Positions 28,679-37,821 of a stretch of 64,000 nucleotides of DNA are shown here, one piece after another. Location: NCBI GenBank assembly GCA_016715505.1, contig JADJZY010000002.1:51694-115693 (forward strand), in the 5' to 3' direction. Position numbers and translations under genes: made by a program. The first letter of the stretch is position 1; each line of letters starts with the position of its first letter. The notes under the pieces are model-generated. The model did not search any database and was not told the DNA's origin. It saw nothing but the letters and a program-made list of their open reading frames with translations. The DNA is from Bacteroidota bacterium. Lineage in GTDB: Bacteria; Bacteroidota; Bacteroidia; Chitinophagales; Chitinophagaceae.

Positions 28679-28715
28679 GCCTGTGGCACCGAGGGTTGCA
28701 GCGCGTATTTATGAC

Positions 28716-28877
28716 TTAGCGCTTAACAAATAAGCGAATGACAATCACGACCAGCGCGAAGAGAAACATAAAAATCGAAATTCGATTCATCCCATGCATA
28801 AACTTGACATTGATATTGTCAGGAGCATTCGGGTCTTTTTTTCTCAAATAGAGATATTGTAAAATTTGTTTCCACAT
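28716..28877 (-). CDS. DUF6728-like small membrane protein
   Basis: 53 aa: MWKQILQYLYLRKKDPNAPD, then a linker (NVKFMHGMNRIS) and one C-terminal membrane helix (IFMFLFALVVIVIRLFV) ending in KR. This is the arrangement of the short DUF6728 family that is widespread in Bacteroidota; function unknown. It is convergent with lpxB and starts about 65 bases from the tRNA-like sequences. Confidence 0.75.
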   Translation of the reverse strand: MWKQILQYLYLRKKDPNAPDNINVKFMHGMNRISIFMFLFALVVIVIRLFVKR

Positions 28878-28943
28878 GGTTTAAAAAGTATGTAAAAATA
28901 GGTTTTTTGTTTTAATTCTTGACTTATATTCGCGCTCTGATTT

Positions 28944-29000
28944 GGGGTTAGCTCAGTTGGTAGAGCGTCCCGACGTTGACAGTCGGGAAGGTCATCGGTT
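28944..29000 (+). pseudogene. Truncated tRNA-like sequence (5' two-thirds)
   Basis: It contains GGGGTTAGCTCAGTTGGTAG (5' acceptor end and D-arm) and an over-long anticodon arm: a 7-bp stem, TCCCGAC with GTCGGGA, around GTTGACA. It then reaches AAGGTCATCGGTT and breaks off. The 3' half of the T-arm and the acceptor are missing before the next tRNA-like copy starts at 29013. No isotype can be assigned with confidence. Either a decayed copy or a badly resolved tandem repeat. Confidence 0.5.
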
Positions 29001-29012
29001 GAGAAATTATAA

Positions 29013-29096
29013 GGGGGGTTAGCTCAGTTGGTAGAGCGTCCGACTTGCGTCGGAAGGTCATGCAAGAGGTCATCGGTTCGACCCCGTTATCCTCCA
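29013..29096 (+). tRNA. tRNA-like gene with composite anticodon region, isotype unclear
   Basis: 84 bases. Acceptor GGGGGGT pairs with ATCCTCC (with G-U pairs) and ends in A. The D-arm TAGCTCAGTTGGTAGAGC is canonical, and the T-arm ATCGG-TTCGACC-CCGTT has one mismatch. The middle has one anticodon-like hairpin, TCCGA-CTTGCG-TCGGA (6-base loop), then AAGGTCATGCAAGAGGTC, which looks like the 3' side of a tRNA-Ala(GGC)-type arm. The sequence is about 11 bases too long and looks like two tRNAs joined at a GG(T)CAT microhomology. Possibly tRNA-Ala. Confidence 0.5.
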
Positions 29097-29100
29097 CAAA

Positions 29101-29156
29101 AAATCAGAGTGAGTGCGAAAAGCGAAAGCAATGAGCACGAACTCTGATTTTTTTTT
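29101..29156 (+). terminator. Strong rho-independent terminator after the tRNA-like pair
   Basis: AAATCAGAGT (29101-29110) pairs perfectly with ACTCTGATTT (29141-29150). An inner GTGC/GCAC stem lies within the loop. The T-tract runs to 29156. Confidence 0.85.
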
Positions 29157-29357
29157 GATCAACATTCGGGGGCTTTTTTATCAAAAAGCAATTTTCCTGA
29201 ATATTCGATTATATGATACTGCAAAAAGAGAATAACAGGGAAATTAGCTCTGATCCAGCTTCTTTCAATTACAAACAATCCCATCTCACTTATTCAATGT
29301 CATACAAATTTTAAACGGTAAATGATATCTTTAAGTTTCATTTAAATCTGTAATGCT

Positions 29358-30380
29358 ATGCAGAAATTTATAATCCTATTCCTGTTGTCTATTCTGTTTC
29401 AGAGCCGTTTATGGGCACAGGATACGTTTTCAATCGTCGCACTGGATTCGGTCAGCAGGCAAGTGGGTGCCGCAGGGGCTTCATGTTTGGATTTGGACTT
29501 TGCCGGCATTTCAGACCCGGCATTTTTATCCGATTTATTGCCTGATACCGGTGCCGTGAATACCCAATCGTATTTTATTCAAGCCAATCAGGATAATGCA
29601 AGAGCTCGTATGCGGGCAGGGGATAGTCCGGCGCAAATCATTTCGTGGTTAGTGGCCAATGATGCTGTCAATAATCCGGAGTTTAAACAATATGGCATAG
29701 TCGGTTTTCAGGGTATGCAGGCTTCTTCTGCTTCTCATTCCGGAAATACCTGTATCGATTATAAAAATCATGTAAACGGAAGCATACAAGGAATGTATTA
29801 TGCTATACAGGGTAATATTCTCAAAGGACAAGAAATTCTGGATAGTATGGAAGCCCGTTTCCGAAATACCCCCGGAAATCTCGCTTGTCGGATTATGGCT
29901 GCTATGCAAGGAGCCAATGTGCCGGGTGCCGATACCCGCTGTTTAAATAATAACACGTCTTCTTTATTTGCTTTTTTGCAAGTGGCTAATCCCGGTGATC
30001 CTTATGGACAACCATCTTTAAAGTTAACCGTAAAAACCAGCGCCGGTAGTGGGGTTGAGCCCATTGATAGTTTGCAGCATTTGTTTAATGCCGTTCAGCC
30101 ATGTTCCCCGAGTTCCTTGGTTGATGAATCTTCTGCATTGAGCAGCGTCTTGTTTCCCAACCCCGTGCAGGATTATATTTTTATAAAAGGTTTGGATCTT
30201 CCTTTGAATCATTTGACATGTTCTTGCTACGATCAATATGGGCGTTTAATTTTTCAGCAGCCCATTCATCAAACCCTGCAACAAATCCCCTTTGCACAAC
30301 ATCCTTCTGGCATGTATTTGTTGATATTCACACAGCAGGGCGTGCCTATCAGAAAGGAGCATTTTATGAAAGTAGATTGA
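29358..30380 (+). CDS. Secreted DUF1028 protein with T9SS tail
   Basis: 340 aa. Signal peptide to about residue 20 (LLSILFQSRLWAQ). The DUF1028 domain follows, an Ntn-hydrolase-like fold: DTFSIVALDSVSRQVGAAGA, QANQDNARARMRAGDSP, YGIVGFQG, YAIQGNILKG. From about residue 262 comes a T9SS type A sorting domain (VLFPNPVQDYIFIKG to EHFMKVD). It should be exported to the surface. DUF1028 activity is unknown. About 200 bases upstream hold no gene; the tRNA terminator isolates it. Confidence 0.85.
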   Translation: MQKFIILFLLSILFQSRLWAQDTFSIVALDSVSRQVGAAGASCLDLDFAGISDPAFLSDLLPDTGAVNTQSYFIQANQDNARARMRAGDSPAQIISWLVANDAVNNPEFKQYGIVGFQGMQASSASHSGNTCIDYKNHVNGSIQGMYYAIQGNILKGQEILDSMEARFRNTPGNLACRIMAAMQGANVPGADTRCLNNNTSSLFAFLQVANPGDPYGQPSLKLTVKTSAGSGVEPIDSLQHLFNAVQPCSPSSLVDESSALSSVLFPNPVQDYIFIKGLDLPLNHLTCSCYDQYGRLIFQQPIHQTLQQIPFAQHPSGMYLLIFTQQGVPIRKEHFMKVD

Positions 30381-30502
30381 GGATGATTCGGTAATTGAAA
30401 AACAGAGGCTTTCCAATTCTTGTTTTCATTCATATTTAGATCATTTGAGACTTTATGACCAATTTCTTTTCAGGTAATACCCATTTTCTCCCCGGCATTT
30501 TC

Positions 30503-30510
30503 TATCTTGG
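30503..30510 (+). promoter_or_regulatory. -7-like element before the phnA-like gene
   Basis: TATCTTGG (one mismatch to TAnnTTTG) ends four bases before ATG 30515, predicting a leaderless or very short-leader transcript. Confidence 0.4.
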
Positions 30511-30514
30511 CCCT

Positions 30515-31093
30515 ATGTCAATTTCAAATACTTTAAAAGAGCGGGCTGCAGGAGCTTGTGAAATTTGTGGTGCAGCTTCTGATTCTTTACAGGCTTTTGC
30601 TGTGCCAACCCGATCTGCGGATTCCGATGAACATTGTGTAGCTATTTGTGAGGTATGTCTGCAATTTCTCCAACAAAAAAACTATGCGGATGCAAATCAT
30701 TTCCGCAATCTGGTTGGTGCCATTTGGAGCGAAGTGCCTGCCGTTAAAGTGATGGCCTATAAATTATTAAATCAACTCTCAAAGGAATCCTGGGCTGCAG
30801 AAGCGCTCGATGCCGCTTATTTGGATGAATCAGAAATGTTATGGGCACAATCGGAAGATGCCGCCGAAGCTGATCGTATCATTCATAAGGATGCCTATGG
30901 GGTTGTGCTCGAAGCCGGCGATACAGTTTTGTTGACCGAAAACCTCAATGTGAAAGGAGCCAATTTTATCGCCCCAAAAGGTACCAAAGTTCCGAAAATC
31001 CGATTGGTGCCCGATAATGCCGAACAGATTGAAGGTAAAATTGAAGGCAGTACCATCGTGATTCTTACCAAGTTTGTGCGCAAGTCAAATTAA
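30515..31093 (+). CDS. PhnA/YjdM-type zinc-ribbon protein
   Basis: 192 aa from ATG 30515; the longer frame from 30455 is rejected because a promoter-like element lies just before 30515. The N-terminal zinc ribbon has CEICG and CEVCLQF pairs. The C-terminal PhnA domain contains DAYGVVLEAGDTVLLTENLN, FIAPKGTKVPKIRLV and ILTKFVRK. Despite the old name it is not a phosphonate hydrolase; function is uncertain. Convergent with the DUF6428 gene, 14 bases away. Confidence 0.88.
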   Translation: MSISNTLKERAAGACEICGAASDSLQAFAVPTRSADSDEHCVAICEVCLQFLQQKNYADANHFRNLVGAIWSEVPAVKVMAYKLLNQLSKESWAAEALDAAYLDESEMLWAQSEDAAEADRIIHKDAYGVVLEAGDTVLLTENLNVKGANFIAPKGTKVPKIRLVPDNAEQIEGKIEGSTIVILTKFVRKSN

Positions 31094-31107
31094 ACCGACT
31101 TGTTTGA

Positions 31108-31581
31108 TTAATTGCAACAACCACTATTCGGTGTGCAGCAAGCACTTTCTTGTCCCAATGTCGATAAATTCACTTTCAATTTATCGGCCGGTATTCCGCA
31201 TTTGTCTGAAGCCAAACAATCAGTAAAGGTATTTTCAAGCACAAACTGATTCGACTGATACGATAACTTAAATCGTCCAATGGTATTTTGTTGGTATTCA
31301 ATTTCGACCGGAAAATCTTCCAGCGGTAATTCTTTTTCGGCAATGTCAATAATTTGCAGAAGTTTAGCAGCTTCCAAACGATGGTCAGTATCATTGGCAT
31401 ACCAAATCTGAAAAGATATTCTCGACTCTTTTCTCACCGTACCACCGCAATCAATAAAATGTTTGTGCACGAGTCCGGCTTCGGTGATATGAAAATGGGC
31501 TGGAATGGCTTCCCCGTTTTCTAAGCTAAAATTTAGGGGAGCAGATTGTTTCAGGATGTTTTTAAATTCTGAGAGTAGCAT
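31108..31581 (-). CDS. DUF6428-family protein, arsR partner
   Basis: 157 aa cytoplasmic protein with a C-terminal Cys cluster (ESACCTPNSGCC) that could bind arsenic or another soft metal. The pattern (AHFHITEAGLVHKHFIDCGG, DHRLEAAKLLQII) fits DUF6428, usually encoded just after an ArsR regulator in Bacteroidota, as here (20 bases downstream). Function unknown; a metalloid-binding role is inferred from the cysteines and the neighbour. Confidence 0.8.
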   Translation of the reverse strand: MLLSEFKNILKQSAPLNFSLENGEAIPAHFHITEAGLVHKHFIDCGGTVRKESRISFQIWYANDTDHRLEAAKLLQIIDIAEKELPLEDFPVEIEYQQNTIGRFKLSYQSNQFVLENTFTDCLASDKCGIPADKLKVNLSTLGQESACCTPNSGCCN

Positions 31582-31601
31582 GATATGTTTGTTTTAAAGG
31601 T

Positions 31602-31937
31602 TTATGAACAACAAGATGATTTTATTTGATCTATTTTTTCCATGGCCCGGTTTATGAAAGCGCTGAGGTCTTCCAGGGTTTTTTCTTCCAAACAATAACA
31701 GATGGCTGTGCCACTAATCCGACCTTTAATCAATCCCGCTTCTTTGAGTTCGCGGAGATGTTGGGAAACAGTGGCCTGGGCAAGCGGTAATTTTTCTACG
31801 ATATCCCCACAAATACAAGAGGGGCTTTTAAGCAAAAGTTCCAATATGGCAATACGAGCCGGGTGCCCCATAGCCTTGCTAATGGCGGCAAGTTTTAATT
31901 GTTTATCGCTGAAGGAATCTGTTTTAGTCGCGCCCAT
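31602..31937 (-). CDS. arsR: ArsR-family metalloregulator
   Basis: 111 aa winged-helix repressor. The metal-binding CxC (Cys41, Cys43 in SPSCICGDIVEKL) is followed by the recognition helix LAQATVSQHLRELKEAG. Extra Cys pairs occur at 80/82 (ICYC) and 109/110. In the absence of metal such proteins repress their own operon. No arsenite pump or arsenate reductase follows, only DUF6428. A perfect palindrome lies 14 bases upstream of the start. Confidence 0.88.
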   Translation of the reverse strand: MGATKTDSFSDKQLKLAAISKAMGHPARIAILELLLKSPSCICGDIVEKLPLAQATVSQHLRELKEAGLIKGRISGTAICYCLEEKTLEDLSAFINRAMEKIDQIKSSCCS

Positions 31938-31950
31938 TTAATTAATAGAT

Positions 31951-31962
31951 ATATTGCAATAT
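31951..31962 (-). promoter_or_regulatory. Candidate ArsR operator
   Basis: ATATTGCAATAT, a perfect 12-bp palindrome 13 bases from the arsR start codon. AT-rich dyads at this position are typical ArsR/SmtB operators; binding here is inferred from position only. Confidence 0.5.
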
Positions 31963-32015
31963 TACGATTAAGTTTGATTGAAACATATTTTCGTTCAATA
32001 TATTTTTGCACGGGA

Positions 32016-34842
32016 TTATTTGATACTTAATTCTTGTTTGAGAAAACGACCAGTCAGACTTCTTTTATGTTTAGCCACTTCTTCAGGAGTACCCGTCGCA
32101 ACTATTTCTCCGCCTCCACTGCCGCCTTCAGGTCCTAAATCAATCAGGTAATCGCATGATTTAATGACATCCATATTGTGCTCAATCACTAGCACCGAAT
32201 TACCCCGATCCACCAGTTTGTGTAATACCTGTAATAACATATTCACATCCTGAAAATGAAGTCCTGTAGTCGGTTCATCCAGGATATAAAATGTTTTTCC
32301 GGTATCTTTTTTAGCCAATTCTGTTGCCAGTTTCACCCGTTGTGCTTCACCACCGCTCAGGGTTACCGCACTTTGTCCCAATGTAATGTAACCCAGCCCA
32401 ACATCTTCAAGGGTTTTGATTTTTCGATAAAGTGAGGGCATAGCTTTAAAAAATTCAGATGCTTCACTCACCGTCATTTCAAGCACATCAGCAATCGATT
32501 TTCCACGGTATTTAATTTCCAATGTTTCGCGGTTAAATCGTTTTCCATTGCAACGTTCACAATGCACATGCACGTCCGGCAAAAAATCATTTCAATGGTT
32601 TTTACGCCAGCACCTTCGCAGGTTTCGCATCGCCCGCCTTTCACATTAAATGAAAATCGCCCCGGTTTATAACCCCTGATCTTCGCTTCGGGAATGATGG
32701 CAAATAACTGTCTCACATCATTAAAAAATCCGCAATAGGTAGCTGGGTTACTGCGTGGTGTACGTCCGATAGGTGATTGGTCAATTTCTATCACCTTATC
32801 GATATGTTCCAGGCCTTTAATGCTCTTGTACGGCAATGCCTGTGGTTTGCTGTGGTACACATGATGGGCCAGTATCGGATAAAAAGTTTCAGTAATTAGG
32901 GTGGATTTTCCACTGCCCGAAACACCGGTCACGCCGATCAATATTCCTAATGGAAATTCTACATCTACATTCTTCAGGTTATTCCCACTTGCACCTTTCA
33001 GCATCAGTGTTTGTCCATTTCCGCTGCGCCTTTTTTCAGGAAGTTCTATCCTTAGTCTTCCACTCAAATATCCTGCTGTAGGCGTTTTTTGTTTGATAAA
33101 TTTTTTCGGGTTGCCCTCGCTTACAATATGTCCGCCATGTCGCCCTGCACCCGGCCCTATATCAATCAAATGATCCGCCTGCAACATAATGTCTTTATCA
33201 TGTTCCACCACAATTACCGTATTACCCACATCCCTCAATTCCTGTAAGGCGCGAATGAGTTTCTCATTATCACGTTGGTGCAATCCAATACTGGGCTCAT
33301 CCAAAATATACGTAATGCCTTTGAGTTTACTGCCTATTTGTGTAGCCAGGCGTATTCGCTGACTTTCACCGCCGCTCAACGATCTCGAACTTCGATTCAG
33401 GGTCAGATAGTCAAGTCCTACCTGCAGCAAAAAGTCTATTCGTTCATTAATCTCTTTCACAATCTCCCCCGCAATCATTTGTTGTTTTTTGTTCAACCGT
33501 TTTTCAATGCCTTTAAACCATTGCCGCAATTCATTCAGGTTAAACCGGTTTAATTCCGAAATGTTTTTTTCATCTATTTTAAACCATAAACTCTCTTTGC
33601 GCAATCTGCTGCCATCGCATACCGGGCAATCACGAATAATCATAAATTTTTCGGCCCATTGTTTTACATAATCACTTCCGGTATCATGAAACCATCGAAT
33701 CACCATATTCACGATGCCTTCAAATTGACCTTGATATACCTGTGTACCTTCCTCAAATTCAACATCCAATTCCAGTCTTTCTGTTTCACTGCCATACAAT
33801 AGCATGTTCATGGCTTTTGCCGGAATCTGCTTTATAGGTTTGTGAATATCAAATTTGTATTTACTTGCTAATGCTTTCACCTGCGAAAAGGTATGGGTGT
33901 CGCGGGCAAGTCCCAAAGGCGCAATGCCCCCATCAGCAATACTCATGGTTTTGTCCGGCACCACCGCATCAAGGTCTATCTGAAACACAGTTCCGAGTCC
34001 TTTGCAATGCGGGCAGGCACCATAAGGCGAATTAAATGAAAAGGCATTGGGCGAAGGTTCATCATAGGAAATGCCCGTATCCGCACACATCAATTGTTTA
34101 CTCAAAAGTTGAAATTGATCGGGCTTATCGTGGTTCACCACCAACACCTGATCTTTTCCTAATTTTAAAGCCATTTGTAAACTTTCAATGATGCGAAGTT
34201 TGGAAGCCGCTTCTGCCGTCAATCGATCAATCACGATTTCAATATCATGAATTTTGTAACGGTCCACTTGCATCTTTTCTTTCAGCTCCATCAGTTCACC
34301 ATCCACCCGCACCCGCAGATAACCTTGTTTGCGAAATTGTTCAAACAACTCTCGGTAATGTCCTTTGCGCCCTTTCACGATGGGTGCCAGTAATACAATC
34401 CGTTTATTTTTAAAATGACTTAAAATATGTTCCACCATCTCCTCTTCGGAGTATCGAACCATTTTTTGCCGGTATTATAACTGTAAGCTTCTCCGGCACG
34501 GGCAAACAACAATCGTAAAAAATCATAAATTTCCGTCACCGTTCCCACCGTTGATCGCGGACTTTTATTGGTGGTTTTTTGTTCAATCGCAACAACCGGC
34601 GAAAGCCCATCTATTTTATCCACATCCGGCCTTTCCATACTGCCCACAAACTGACGCGCATAGGCCGAAAAACTTTCCATATATCTCCGCTGTCCCTCTG
34701 CATGAATGGTATCAAAAGCCAAGGACGATTTACCACTCCCACTAATTCCCGTAATTACCGTTAGTTTGTTCTTAGGTATTTGTACATCAATGTTTTTTAA
34801 ATTGTGTTCCCGCGCACCGGTAACCTCTATAAATTGACTCAT
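32016..34842 (-). CDS. uvrA: UvrA excinuclease ATPase subunit, two apparent frameshifts
   Basis: DNA-damage sensor of nucleotide excision repair. From ATG 34842 (MSQFIEVTGAREHNLKNI): Walker A GISGSGKSSL, zinc motif CPHCKGLG, first signature LSGGESQRIRLA, second Walker A GVSGSGKSTL, zinc motif CETCEGAG…CERCNGKR, second LSGGEAQRVKLA and ILDEPTTGLH. The frame breaks at T6 34462-34467 and A6 32581-32586. One base added to each restores …TGKKMVRYSEEEM… and …MIFLPDVHVH…, for about 942 aa, the usual length. Probably sequencing errors in an intact gene. Confidence 0.95.
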
Positions 34843-34898
34843 CCCCGTAAAATTACGTCGCTTACCCTGAGCCGCAAAGTTATAATAACAGCTTTCAA

Positions 34899-35200
34899 TC
34901 ATTTGGCAGGATCATCAACCTGCACACGCAGTTTCTCTCCACCTGCTGTCCGCTTATACGCGCCTTGGTTTCAACTGCAAAACAACATGGGGTTGCCAGG
35001 CGGGTATCGCTTCCATCAGGCCTGGGTTCATGTCCAGTTCACGCTTGAATGAGGTTGAAATCAATGTGTAACAAACGAATTCATGAAAGGGTTCAATTCT
35101 CCTTTAAACTTTTTTATCCCGGCTTAAAATCCTCCGGCAACCTCTCACTCACATTTTTGGGGTTGTATTCGTCTTTTGTGATGTGGAATACATTTACCAC
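34899..35200 (-). pseudogene. Possible decayed or frameshifted coding remnant upstream of uvrA
   Basis: Two protein-like pieces lie on the minus strand. One is a 28-residue frame at 35114-35200 containing FHITKDEYNP and SERLPEDFKPG. The other runs from about 35103 to 34899 through DMNPGLMEAIPAWQPHVV, needs one indel near 34970, and ends in KLRVQVDDPAK. They read like C-terminal coding sequence but I recognise no family, and no complete start exists. The whole 34843-35250 gap holds nothing else I can support. Confidence 0.3.
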
Positions 35201-35250
35201 TCAATTTTTGCTTTGTGAAATTAATTGACCTCATCATTAAACCCCTTTAT

Positions 35251-35793
35251 ATGAAGAAGACCCTTCTCCATCCTTTACTTGCGGCAACGACTCTCACGCT
35301 GCTTGCATTTTATTGGACGGCCTGTATCAAATCCGCACCTACCGAAGTGGTGGGATTCAAACCTGTTTACGCCAATCCGGCCACTATCCGGGATATCAGT
35401 AATGGTCCTGCGCGAACCATTGTGAATGGCGGCAAAATCTATGCCTATAAAAATTGGGCCTTTCAAATCGAAAATGGCGAAGGTATCCATGTCATGGATA
35501 TGAGTCAACCCAATCAACCCCTTAAACTGGGTTTTATCAAAATACATGGTTGCAGCGAAATCTCTATTCAAAATGATGTGCTCTACAGCGATAATGACCG
35601 CGATTTGGTTTGTATCAATATTTCACAATATCCGAGCATTAGTTTGAGTTCCCGCATCGAAAAAATCTTTCCGGGCGTGAGTCAGGAAATTCCGCCTTAT
35701 GAAGGGGTTTATTTTGAATGTGTGGATCCCTCGCAAGGTCAGGTCATCGGCTGGACCGAAGTGTTATTAACCAACCCAAAATGTAAACGATGA
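35251..35793 (+). CDS. LVIVD-type beta-propeller lipoprotein, first of pair
   Basis: 180 aa from ATG 35251. A signal peptide ends in a lipobox-like TACIKS (Cys25). Propeller-like wording follows (KIYAYKNWAFQIENGEGIHV, MDMSQPNQPLKLGFI, LYSDNDRDLVCINI), as in LVIVD-repeat proteins. The C-terminus is shorter than a full propeller. Its TGA overlaps the next ATG (ATGA, 35790-35793), so translation is coupled. Outer-membrane or periplasmic lipoprotein of unknown role. Confidence 0.75.
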   Translation: MKKTLLHPLLAATTLTLLAFYWTACIKSAPTEVVGFKPVYANPATIRDISNGPARTIVNGGKIYAYKNWAFQIENGEGIHVMDMSQPNQPLKLGFIKIHGCSEISIQNDVLYSDNDRDLVCINISQYPSISLSSRIEKIFPGVSQEIPPYEGVYFECVDPSQGQVIGWTEVLLTNPKCKR

Positions 35794-36536
35794 TGAAAAG
35801 CAAATACCTGATCTTCATTTTGGCGGCTATCTTATTTGCGGCAGCCTGTACCAAAAATAGCAGCACTACCAGTGCTCCTCCCAGCACAGGGCAGGGTGGT
35901 TCTTTAGCGCGTTTTACCATCATGGGTACCCGCTTGTATACGGTTGATGGCGCATACTTGCATGTATTCGATATCAGTAATAATTCCCAGCCGCAATACA
36001 AAAACAAAGTGTATGTGGGTTGGGCTATCGAAGCCATATTTCCATTCAAAGGAAAATTGTTCATCGCCTCCAATACAGCCATGTATATTTATAATACCAA
36101 TAACCCGGATTTGCCTGCCATGGACAGTTATGTTCAGCATCTGACGGGTTGCGATCCGGTTGTAGCTAATGATAGTATTGCGTTTCTCACCATCCATGGC
36201 GGGAACCGATGTGGCTCCTCCATCAACCAATTGCAGGTGTATGATATCCGCAATATTGCTTACCCGACATTGATTCAAACGATTCCAATGACACGCCCCA
36301 TGGGCTTAGGGCTCAAGGACTCTGTATTATTTGTTTGCGATAATACTTCAGGAATGCGGGTGATGAATGTTAAAAATCCTTATCAGGTTCAGGAAATGTA
36401 TCGTGTAACTACCGAAACATTTATCGATGTGATTCCCATGGACTCCATCATGCTCTGTATGATGCCGAATGGAGTAGCCTTTTACAACATCACGAATCTG
36501 AATCAAATCCAGAAATTAGGTGAGGTTAAGGACTAG
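35790..36536 (+). CDS. LVIVD-type beta-propeller lipoprotein, second of pair
   Basis: 248 aa. Lipoprotein signal with lipobox AAACTK (Cys21), then a Ser/Thr/Pro spacer. Repeats of the LVIVD type follow: LYTVDGAYLHVFDISN, LFIASNTAMYIYNTNN, QLQVYDIRNI, LFVCDNTSGMRVMNV, GVAFYNITNL. It overlaps its upstream partner by 4 bases and the downstream outer-membrane gene by 17. Such propellers may be interaction modules; the function is not known. Confidence 0.8.
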   Translation: MMKSKYLIFILAAILFAAACTKNSSTTSAPPSTGQGGSLARFTIMGTRLYTVDGAYLHVFDISNNSQPQYKNKVYVGWAIEAIFPFKGKLFIASNTAMYIYNTNNPDLPAMDSYVQHLTGCDPVVANDSIAFLTIHGGNRCGSSINQLQVYDIRNIAYPTLIQTIPMTRPMGLGLKDSVLFVCDNTSGMRVMNVKNPYQVQEMYRVTTETFIDVIPMDSIMLCMMPNGVAFYNITNLNQIQKLGEVKD

Positions 36537-37251
36537 CTCCATTCCGGGAATTTTTTTTCGGGCAGCATTTTATGCGCTCCTCTGTATATTGGTGCACATG
36601 AATGCCGGTGCCCAGCGTACCATGCGCATTTTGCCAACACTGACTTATGCCGAGTGGACCCTTAAAACACCACTTACTTCCCTTTTCAACACCGATCAGC
36701 ACCTGACATTGGCGCTTGAAGCGAGGCCACATCCTCATGTAGGACTTCAATTTGCGCTCGGGTATATTTTTAATAGTATCAAGCTCAATGAATCCTATGA
36801 CTTATTATCTGTTTCCGGAATCAGAACCAGTTTGGAGGCCCGTTATTACGACAAAAGCTTTTACCGCAACAACTGGATGCGCTATTTGGGTGTACAATGG
36901 ATGTTTAAGCATGTAGAAAAACGCCTGGAATCATACGAAAGCGTCGGAAATTACCGCATGCTGAAGACCACGGACCTACGTAAACAAGCCTTTTCATTTG
37001 CACTCATAGGCGGTTGGCAAAAAAGCAAAGGTGTTCTGCCCCTTGATTTTACCCTAGGCATTGGTCTTCGGCATAAATGGTTAGATCTTTCTCCGGAAAT
37101 AAAAAGAAGCTCGCGTCAGTATCCGGCTCGTGTTTTTGGCGAACTCCTTTCGGGATATTACCCTCATGTGGTGGCCGGAATCAATCTGCAATTACACCTC
37201 AGTCGACCAATTCAACGCCAAATTGTGGAAAAGATCAGCCCGGGAGGGTAA
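36520..37251 (+). CDS. Outer-membrane beta-barrel-like protein
   Basis: 243 aa from GTG 36520, inside the end of the preceding lipoprotein gene. Signal peptide (FFRAAFYALLCILVHMNAGAQ), then alternating amphipathic strands typical of an 8-10-stranded barrel (LALEARPHPHVGLQFALGYI, RTSLEARYYDKSF, FTLGIGLRHKW), resembling DUF3575-like proteins. It forms a tightly overlapping three-gene operon with two LVIVD lipoproteins and may be their membrane partner. Family not certain. Confidence 0.7.
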   Translation: MRLRTSSIPGIFFRAAFYALLCILVHMNAGAQRTMRILPTLTYAEWTLKTPLTSLFNTDQHLTLALEARPHPHVGLQFALGYIFNSIKLNESYDLLSVSGIRTSLEARYYDKSFYRNNWMRYLGVQWMFKHVEKRLESYESVGNYRMLKTTDLRKQAFSFALIGGWQKSKGVLPLDFTLGIGLRHKWLDLSPEIKRSSRQYPARVFGELLSGYYPHVVAGINLQLHLSRPIQRQIVEKISPGG

Positions 37252-37299
37252 AAAAGGGAGAAATAACAAATGATTTCAGCCCTTTTCAACAAAAAAATC

Positions 37300-37329
37300 T
37301 TGTTTTTATCATTATATGGATTACTTTTG
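37300..37329 (+). promoter_or_regulatory. Promoter of the rpsL-rpsG operon
   Basis: A -33 TTG (37300-37302) and a -7 TACTTTTG (37322-37329) are separated by 19 bases, fitting the Bacteroidota consensus TTG-N19/20-TAnnTTTG. rpsL starts 23 bases downstream. Confidence 0.7.
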
Positions 37330-37352
37330 CAGTCCTAAAAAATTAAGGTAGC

Positions 37353-37733
37353 ATGCCTACAATACAACAACTCGTTAGAAAAGGAAGAACTATTATTCGT
37401 GCAAAATCCAAGTCACGTGCCCTCGATGCTTGCCCGCAACGTCGTGGAGTATGTACTCGTGTGTATACGACTACCCCTAAAAAGCCAAATTCAGCGCTTC
37501 GTAAGGTGGCCAAAGTACGTTTAACCAATAAAATTGAGGTCATTGCCTACATTCCGGGTGAAGGTCACAACTTGCAGGAACACTCCATCGTATTGATTCG
37601 TGGTGGTCGTGTGAAGGATCTTCCGGGTGTGCGTTATCATATCGTTCGTGGTAGTTTGGATACGGCTGGTGTAAAAGACCGTAAACAAAGCCGTAGTAAA
37701 TATGGTACCAAGCGCGAAAAAGTAAAAAAATAA
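37353..37733 (+). CDS. rpsL: Ribosomal protein S12
   Basis: 126 aa, normal length. It is a small-subunit decoding-centre protein. TTTPKKPNSALRKVAKVRL and GRVKDLPGVRYH carry the unmutated Lys residues expected in a streptomycin-sensitive S12. First gene of the str-type operon; rpsG follows 88 bases later. Confidence 0.98.
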   Translation: MPTIQQLVRKGRTIIRAKSKSRALDACPQRRGVCTRVYTTTPKKPNSALRKVAKVRLTNKIEVIAYIPGEGHNLQEHSIVLIRGGRVKDLPGVRYHIVRGSLDTAGVKDRKQSRSKYGTKREKVKK

Positions 37734-37821
37734 TTTAAAGGCGTTCTGATCAGAGTAAAGTGGTAATACTTGAAGAAAATCTGGTCATGAATCCATTCAA
37801 TAAAAATTACAACAACAAACA

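Noticed and set aside
34804..35052. Plus-strand frame of about 80 codons over the uvrA start
   Set aside because: It lies mostly antisense to uvrA and has low-quality composition; the minus strand looks more protein-like.
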